A stretch of DNA of 18,705 nucleotides from Burkholderiales bacterium (lineage in GTDB: Bacteria; Pseudomonadota; Gammaproteobacteria; Burkholderiales; Usitatibacteraceae): positions 1-18,705 of the forward strand of contig JADGRS010000013.1 in assembly GCA_017880705.1 (NCBI GenBank). Direction: 5' to 3'. Below the pieces are notes generated by a model. The model was not told the DNA's origin. It saw only the letters and a list, made by a program, of their open reading frames with translations, and did not search any database. Positions 14,439 to 18,705 of the stretch are shown here, piece after piece (position 1 is the stretch's first letter; each line of letters begins with the position of its first letter). Position numbers and translations under genes: made by a program.

Positions 14439-17400
14439 TAAACCTCGGGAGCCTTGCGCATGTCGAGGGTCACGGGGAAGCGGGGATTGCGCGCCTCCTT
14501 CTGCACCGCCATGGTCCCGGGCGTATGTCCCATCGCCTGGAAACGCGCGACCCGTCGGGCCTCGGCCTCGAGCGCGTTCACCGGGAAGGTCGAGTAGTTG
14601 CGTCCGCCCGGATGCGACACGTGATACGTGCAGCCGCCAAGCGAGCGCTGGTTCCATAGATCGACGAGGTCGAACACCAGCGGCGCGTGGATGCCGATGG
14701 TGGGATGCAGCGCCGAAGGCGGCGCCCACGCGCGGTAGCGCACGCCGGCGACGAACTCTCCCGCGCGCCCCGTCGAGGTCATCGGCACGTAGCGCCCGTT
14801 CACCGTGATCGCGTGCCGCTCCTCGTTGAAGCGCATCGCCTTGACCTGCAGGCGCTCTATCGACGAATCGACGTAGCGCGAGGTGCCCGTCTGCGCGACC
14901 TGCTCGCCCAGCACGTGCCACGGCTCGATCGCCTGCCTCAGCTCGAGCCCGATGCCGTCGTAGGAGACCGAGCCGTAGCGCGGAAAGCGGAACTCGTGGA
15001 ACGGCGCGAACCACTCGAACTGGAAGGGATATCCCGCGGCCTTGAGCTGGTCGACCACGTCGCGCATGTCCTGCGCGACGAAATGCGGCAGCATGAACTC
15101 GTCGTGCAGGCGCGTGCCCCAATGCACGAGCTTCTCGCGATACGGAGTGCTCCAGAAGCGCGCGACCAGCGCGCGCAGCAACAGGATCTGCAGCAAGCTC
15201 ATGCGCGCGTGGGGCGGCATCTCGAAGGCGCGGAATTCGAGGAGGCCGAGGCGGCCCGTCGCGGTCCCCGGCGCGTACAGCTTGTCGATCGAAAACTCCG
15301 CGCGATGGGTGTTGCCGGTGAGGTCCACCAGGAAATTGCGCAGGATGCGGTCGACGAGCCATGGCTTCTCGTTCGGCTGGCTCGGCTTGAACTCCCGCTC
15401 GAGCTGCTCGAAGGCGATCTCGAGCTCGTAGAGCGTGTCGCTGCGCGCCTCGTCCACGCGCGGCGACTGGCTCGTCGGCCCGATGAACGTCCCCGAGAAG
15501 AGATACGAAAGCGCGGGATGGTTCTGCCAATAGGTGACGAGGCTTTGCAGGAGATCGGGGCGGCGCAGGAGCGGGCTGTCGGGCGCGGTGGCCCCGCCGA
15601 GCGTCACGTGGTTGCCGCCGCCGGTGCCCGTATGGCGGCCATCGAGCATGAACTTCTCGGTGCCGAGGCGCGTCGCGCGCGCTTCCTCGTAGAGCGTCGT
15701 GACGTATTGCTTGAGCTCGTCCCAGTTGCCGGCCGGGTGGATGTTCACTTCGATCACGCCGGGATCGGGCGTCACCGCGAAGCGCCCGAGGCGCGGATCG
15801 TCCGGCGGCGGATAGCCTTCGAGCCGCACGCGCACGCCGAGCGCCTGCGCGGTCGCCTCGATCGCGCCGATGAGCGAGATGAAGTCCTCGAGGATGTCGA
15901 CGGGCGGAAGGAAGACGTGGAGCGCGCCCTTGCGCACCTCGACGGCGAGCGCGCGCTTGATCACCTCGCGCGGCGCTCCGGGCGGAAGCGCCTTCGGCTT
16001 CGCGTGCTTCGCCCCCAGCGGCGACTTCGCGGCCTTCCTCTTCCCCAGCGCGTCGCGGCGATCGAACGGATCCTGCGGAATGCTCGGCTCGTCATCCTCG
16101 GGAAGGACCTCGGGGAGCGAGGCAAGCGGCAGGCGATAGCCGAGCGGCGAATCGCCCTCGATGAGGAACACTTTCTCGCGGCGCAACGGCCAGGGCGAGC
16201 TTTGCCAGGTCGTCGGATGGCTCGCCTTGCCGCGCGCGACGGGCTTCAACGGCAGCACGTAGCCCACGGGGTTGCCGAGCCCCCCCGCGATCTTCCCGGC
16301 GAGGCGGCGGCGCGCGGGCTCGCTCGCCGTGTCCTCCGCGAAGAGATCCACGTTCACGGGCAGGTTCGCCTCGTCGCGGAGCGTCCGCCACGGATCCTCG
16401 TAGGCCGGCAGCACGTATTCCGGCGAAAGCTCGAGCGCCTGCGCGAGCTCGGTGGCGAGGCGCCGCGCATCTTCCTCCGTGTTCTTGCCGCCTTCCGGGG
16501 GCCTCGCGTCCTCGTCTTCGCGCTCCCACAACGCGACCCCGTCCTTGCGCCAGAAGCACGACAGCGCCCAGCGCGGCAGCGGCTCGCCGGGATACCACTT
16601 GCCCTGGCCGAAGTGCAGCAGACCGCCCGGCGCGAAGCGCTTGCGCAGCCTGTACAGGAGCGCGGTGGCGAGCTCGTGCTTCGCCGGCGACATCGCGGTG
16701 TAGCTCCACTCGGGGCCTTCCATGTCGTCGATGGAGATGAAGGTCGGCTCGCCGCCCACGGTGAGCCGCACGTCGCCGTCGGCGAGCTCGCGATCGACCT
16801 GCTTGCCGACGGCGTCTATCGCCGACCACTGGGCCTCGGTGAAGGGCTTGGTTACGCGCGGGTCCTCGTTGATGCGCGTGACCGTCATCTCGAACTCGAG
16901 CGTGGTCTTCGCGACTTCCGTCATTCCCGTCACCGGCGCCGCGCTCGTGGGGAGCGCCGCGCTCGCCAGCGGAATGTGGCCTTCGCCCGCGAGCAATCCC
17001 GAGGTCGCGTCGAGGCCGATCCATCCGGCGCCGGGAATGTACGCCTCCGCCCACGCGTGAAGGTCCGTGAAGTCGCGCTCGGTTCCCGACGGGCCGTCGA
17101 GGGATTTCTGGTCCGCGGTGAGCTGGATCAGGTATCCGGACGTGAAGCGCGCCGCGATGCCGAGGAAGCGCAGGATCTGCACCAGGAGCCACGCCGAGTC
17201 GCGGCACGAGCCCTGCATGCATTCGAGCGTCTTCTCGGGCGCCTGGATGCCTTCCTCCATCCGCACGAGATAATTCACGTCCTCGCGCACCATGTGGTTG
17301 ACCGCGATGAGGAGGTCGATGGTGGAGATGGCCTTGCCGAGGAAGCGCGTGCGCGCCTTGTCCACCCACGCTTGCAGGAGCGGCGTCGGGGCAACCTGCT

Positions 17401-17755
17401 CAAGATAGGGCGCGAGCTCGCGGAAATTCTCGTCGCTGTAGGCGAACGGAAACTTCTCGGCGCTCGGATCGACGAAGAAGTCGAACGGGTTGATCACCGT
17501 CATGTCGGCGACCAGGTCCACCACGATCTCGAGCTCGCGCGACTTCTCCGGGAACACGAGCCGCGCCACCCAGTTGCCGTAGGGATCCTGCTGCCAGTTC
17601 AGGAAATGCTTCGCGGGCTTCACCGTGAGCGAGTAGCTCTCGATGGGCGTGCGCGTGTGCGCCGCGGGCCTCAACCGCACCTCGTGCGGCGACAGGCCGA
17701 TCGGCCGGTCGAACGCGTACCGGGTCCTGTGGTGGAGCGCTACCTTGATGGTCAC
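14432..17755 (-). CDS. Transglutaminase fused to DUF2126 (putative amidoligase)
   Basis: A 1107-residue cytoplasmic protein with no signal peptide. Residues 1-115 are the bacterial transglutaminase N-terminal domain (MTIKVALHHRTRYAFDRPIG). Residues about 150-255 are the papain-like transglutaminase core with the triad Cys-184 (QGSCRDSAWLLVQ), His-233 (DLHAWAEAYIPG) and Asp-249 (GLDATSG). From about 329 (LTVGGEPTFISIDDMEGPEW) to the end is DUF2126, split by a charged Lys/Pro linker (555-595). Its C-terminal half has VIEVNIHPAGNWDEL (E669, N671), GGGNHVTLGG (H716) and LEFRAFEMPPH (E840, R842), a pattern like the metal/ATP-site residues of glutamine-synthetase-fold ligases; Pfam calls DUF2126 a putative amidoligase. 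The GTG start has no strong ribosome site. The upstream gene is the Anbu protease, separated by an inverted-repeat element. Substrate unknown. Confidence 0.92.
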   Translation of the reverse strand: MTIKVALHHRTRYAFDRPIGLSPHEVRLRPAAHTRTPIESYSLTVKPAKHFLNWQQDPYGNWVARLVFPEKSRELEIVVDLVADMTVINPFDFFVDPSAEKFPFAYSDENFRELAPYLEQVAPTPLLQAWVDKARTRFLGKAISTIDLLIAVNHMVREDVNYLVRMEEGIQAPEKTLECMQGSCRDSAWLLVQILRFLGIAARFTSGYLIQLTADQKSLDGPSGTERDFTDLHAWAEAYIPGAGWIGLDATSGLLAGEGHIPLASAALPTSAAPVTGMTEVAKTTLEFEMTVTRINEDPRVTKPFTEAQWSAIDAVGKQVDRELADGDVRLTVGGEPTFISIDDMEGPEWSYTAMSPAKHELATALLYRLRKRFAPGGLLHFGQGKWYPGEPLPRWALSCFWRKDGVALWEREDEDARPPEGGKNTEEDARRLATELAQALELSPEYVLPAYEDPWRTLRDEANLPVNVDLFAEDTASEPARRRLAGKIAGGLGNPVGYVLPLKPVARGKASHPTTWQSSPWPLRREKVFLIEGDSPLGYRLPLASLPEVLPEDDEPSIPQDPFDRRDALGKRKAAKSPLGAKHAKPKALPPGAPREVIKRALAVEVRKGALHVFLPPVDILEDFISLIGAIEATAQALGVRVRLEGYPPPDDPRLGRFAVTPDPGVIEVNIHPAGNWDELKQYVTTLYEEARATRLGTEKFMLDGRHTGTGGGNHVTLGGATAPDSPLLRRPDLLQSLVTYWQNHPALSYLFSGTFIGPTSQSPRVDEARSDTLYELEIAFEQLEREFKPSQPNEKPWLVDRILRNFLVDLTGNTHRAEFSIDKLYAPGTATGRLGLLEFRAFEMPPHARMSLLQILLLRALVARFWSTPYREKLVHWGTRLHDEFMLPHFVAQDMRDVVDQLKAAGYPFQFEWFAPFHEFRFPRYGSVSYDGIGLELRQAIEPWHVLGEQVAQTGTSRYVDSSIERLQVKAMRFNEERHAITVNGRYVPMTSTGRAGEFVAGVRYRAWAPPSALHPTIGIHAPLVFDLVDLWNQRSLGGCTYHVSHPGGRNYSTFPVNALEAEARRVARFQAMGHTPGTMAVQKEARNPRFPVTLDMRKAPEVYY

Positions 17756-17777
17756 TTAGCGGCTGACGGAGAGAAAG

Positions 17778-17930
17778 GGCTTTGAATCCGCAGATAAACG
17801 CAGATGAACGCCGTAAAACCACTCTGCAAGATCATTCCGGTTCGACTTGCGCAACCATGGGCACGACATTGCGGAGAGTCGCCTTTCGGGGTTACCGCGT
17901 TCATCTGCGTTTATCTGCGGATCCAAAGCC
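17778..17930. repeat. 153 bp inverted-repeat element with 43 bp arms
   Basis: The left arm (17778-17820) and right arm (17888-17930) are reverse complements over 43 bp with only about four mismatches; the central 26 bp (17786-17811 against 17897-17922) is perfect. Each arm contains the near-tandem units CGCAGATAAA and CGCAGATGAA followed by CGC. A 67 bp middle separates the arms, and parts of it (ACTCTGCAA against TTGCGGAGAGT) can nearly pair too. It has no open frame of its own and is more A/T-rich than the genes around it. Similar 'cgttcatctgcgtttatctgcgg' words, which I recall as dispersed intergenic repeats in several proteobacteria, suggest a MITE- or REP-like family; this needs a genome count. 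It fills nearly all of the gap between Anbu and the transglutaminase. Confidence 0.9.
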
Positions 17931-17941
17931 TCTTGCCCGCA

Positions 17942-18676
17942 TCACTCCAGCCAGTCGGGATCGGGAAGCTCGGAGAAGACGCGCCGAAGGCCGCCGCCCC
18001 AGCGCGAGCGAAGCATCGTGAAGTAGGGGTCGCCTTCGCGGACGCGATGCTGCATGCCGACCCGCAGGCTGTCGCGCGGATACCAGAGGACGTCGATCGG
18101 AAGGCCCACGGAAATGTTCGACTTCATGGTCGAATCGAAGGAGATCAGCACGCACTTGGCGGCCTCCTTCTGCGGCGTGGCCATCGAGACCACGCGGTCG
18201 AGGATCGGCTTGCCGTACTTGGACTCTCCCAGCTGGAAATAGGGGGTGTCGTCGGTGGCCTCGATGAAGTTGCCCTGCGAATAGACGTGGAACAGGCGCG
18301 GCGGCTCCTTGCCGATCTGCCCGCCGACCAGGAGGTTCGCGTTCGGCTCGATGCTCGATTGCGCGAGAAACGGGGCGTCGCGCCGCTGCATCTCGCGCAG
18401 CGCGTCGCCGACGAGCGAGGTCGCGTCGTACATCGAGTTCGAGGTCCAGATGGTCTCCTCGCCCTCGGCGGCCTTCGCGTGCTTGTCGAGGATGTTCACG
18501 ACGCCCTGGGTCATGGCGAGGTTTCCCGACGAGAGGACCACGATCACGCGGTCGTCCTTCCTTTCGTAGACGCGCATCTTCGAGAACGTGGCGATGTGGT
18601 CCACGCCGGCATTGGTGCGCGAGTCCGAGGCGAAGATCATCCCGGAATCGAGGCGGAGGGCTACGCAGTAGGTCAT
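17942..18676 (-). CDS. Proteasome-type protease, Anbu family (COG3484)
   Basis: A 244-residue Ntn-hydrolase related to proteasome beta subunits and HslV. It starts MTYCVALRLDSGMIFASDSR: once Met is removed, Thr becomes the N-terminal nucleophile, and Asp-17 (ASDSRTNAG) and Lys-32 (TFSKM), counted from that Thr, fill the other active-site places (Asp17/Lys33 in proteasomes). The family-specific LVGGQIGKEPPRLFHVYSQG and TPYFQLGESKYGKPILDR segments separate it from HslV, which is shorter, and from true 20S subunits. Known Anbu proteins assemble as rings or open lock-washers and co-occur with transglutaminase, alpha-E and ATP-grasp genes. Here the transglutaminase/DUF2126 gene follows on the same strand, 186 bp downstream. 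No clear Shine-Dalgarno precedes the ATG at 18676. Its physiological substrate is unknown. Confidence 0.93.
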   Translation of the reverse strand: MTYCVALRLDSGMIFASDSRTNAGVDHIATFSKMRVYERKDDRVIVVLSSGNLAMTQGVVNILDKHAKAAEGEETIWTSNSMYDATSLVGDALREMQRRDAPFLAQSSIEPNANLLVGGQIGKEPPRLFHVYSQGNFIEATDDTPYFQLGESKYGKPILDRVVSMATPQKEAAKCVLISFDSTMKSNISVGLPIDVLWYPRDSLRVGMQHRVREGDPYFTMLRSRWGGGLRRVFSELPDPDWLE

Positions 18677-18705
18677 GGTGGGTGAATGTTACTCGACCAC
18701 GCGGG

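Noticed and set aside
11739..15530. A 1263-codon minus-strand open frame
   Set aside because: It runs antisense to comEC and out of frame through the transglutaminase gene; its product is an Arg/His/Glu-rich low-complexity chain, typical of high-GC shadow frames.
14687..17785. A 1032-codon plus-strand open frame
   Set aside because: It is the antisense of the transglutaminase/DUF2126 gene, which has clear catalytic motifs; the plus-strand product has none.
17778..17930. CRISPR repeat or IS element
   Set aside because: There are only two arms in inverted, not direct, orientation, no spacer array, and no transposase frame inside.
17942..18676. HslV (ClpQ) identity for the proteasome-like protein
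   Set aside because: It is longer than HslV, lacks a neighbouring hslU and carries Anbu-specific segments.

Overview
The window comes from a high-GC, Gram-negative chromosome, most likely a betaproteobacterium or a close relative. The signs are a Lol lipoprotein exporter, a type IV pilin with its usual Cys pair, an orphan LivJ-type binding protein, the prfB-lysS pair with the standard RF2 frameshift, and a recJ/RpfE-like pair. No plasmid, phage, IS transposase, CRISPR array, rRNA or tRNA was seen. Genes are packed tightly: same-strand neighbours often overlap by 4-11 bp, and three of the four convergent junctions overlap by 7-11 bp (the fourth has a 3 bp gap).

Layout. At 1-338 (+) is the 3' end of a TfpX/TfpZ-like pilin accessory gene. 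At 342-749 (-) is an exported glycine-zipper protein. At 839-3470 (-) is the translation pair prfB then lysS. prfB must be read through a +1 frameshift and has a perfect TATAAT so near its ATG that the mRNA may be leaderless. At 3600-4715 (+) is a periplasmic amino-acid-type binding protein with no permease nearby. At 4705-7393 (-) an RpfE-like (COG4255) gene overlaps recJ. At 7489-9421 (+) are a LolC/E-family permease and LolD; no second permease follows, so the exporter may be a homodimeric LolF-type. At 9526-10020 (+) is an exported GlcG/HbpS-like protein. At 10013-11749 (-) is an overlapping three-gene unit: type IV pilin, AlkA-like DNA glycosylase, YihX-like HAD phosphatase. At 11814-14438 (+) are a 61-residue acidic protein and comEC.

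The right end, 14432-18676 (-), holds the least understood genes: a proteasome-like Anbu protease followed by a 1107-residue transglutaminase fused to DUF2126, a putative amidoligase. Anbu is known to co-occur with such transglutaminases and with circularly permuted ATP-grasp and alpha-E proteins, which suggests a system that makes and breaks amide or peptide bonds. Its partners, if present, lie beyond the right edge. A 153 bp inverted-repeat element with 43 bp arms sits exactly between these two genes, ending 22 bp before the transglutaminase start codon.

DNA-related genes cluster in the middle: recJ (single-strand exonuclease), a pilin and ComEC (both used for DNA uptake in naturally competent bacteria) and an alkylation-repair glycosylase. 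This is suggestive of competence but does not prove it.
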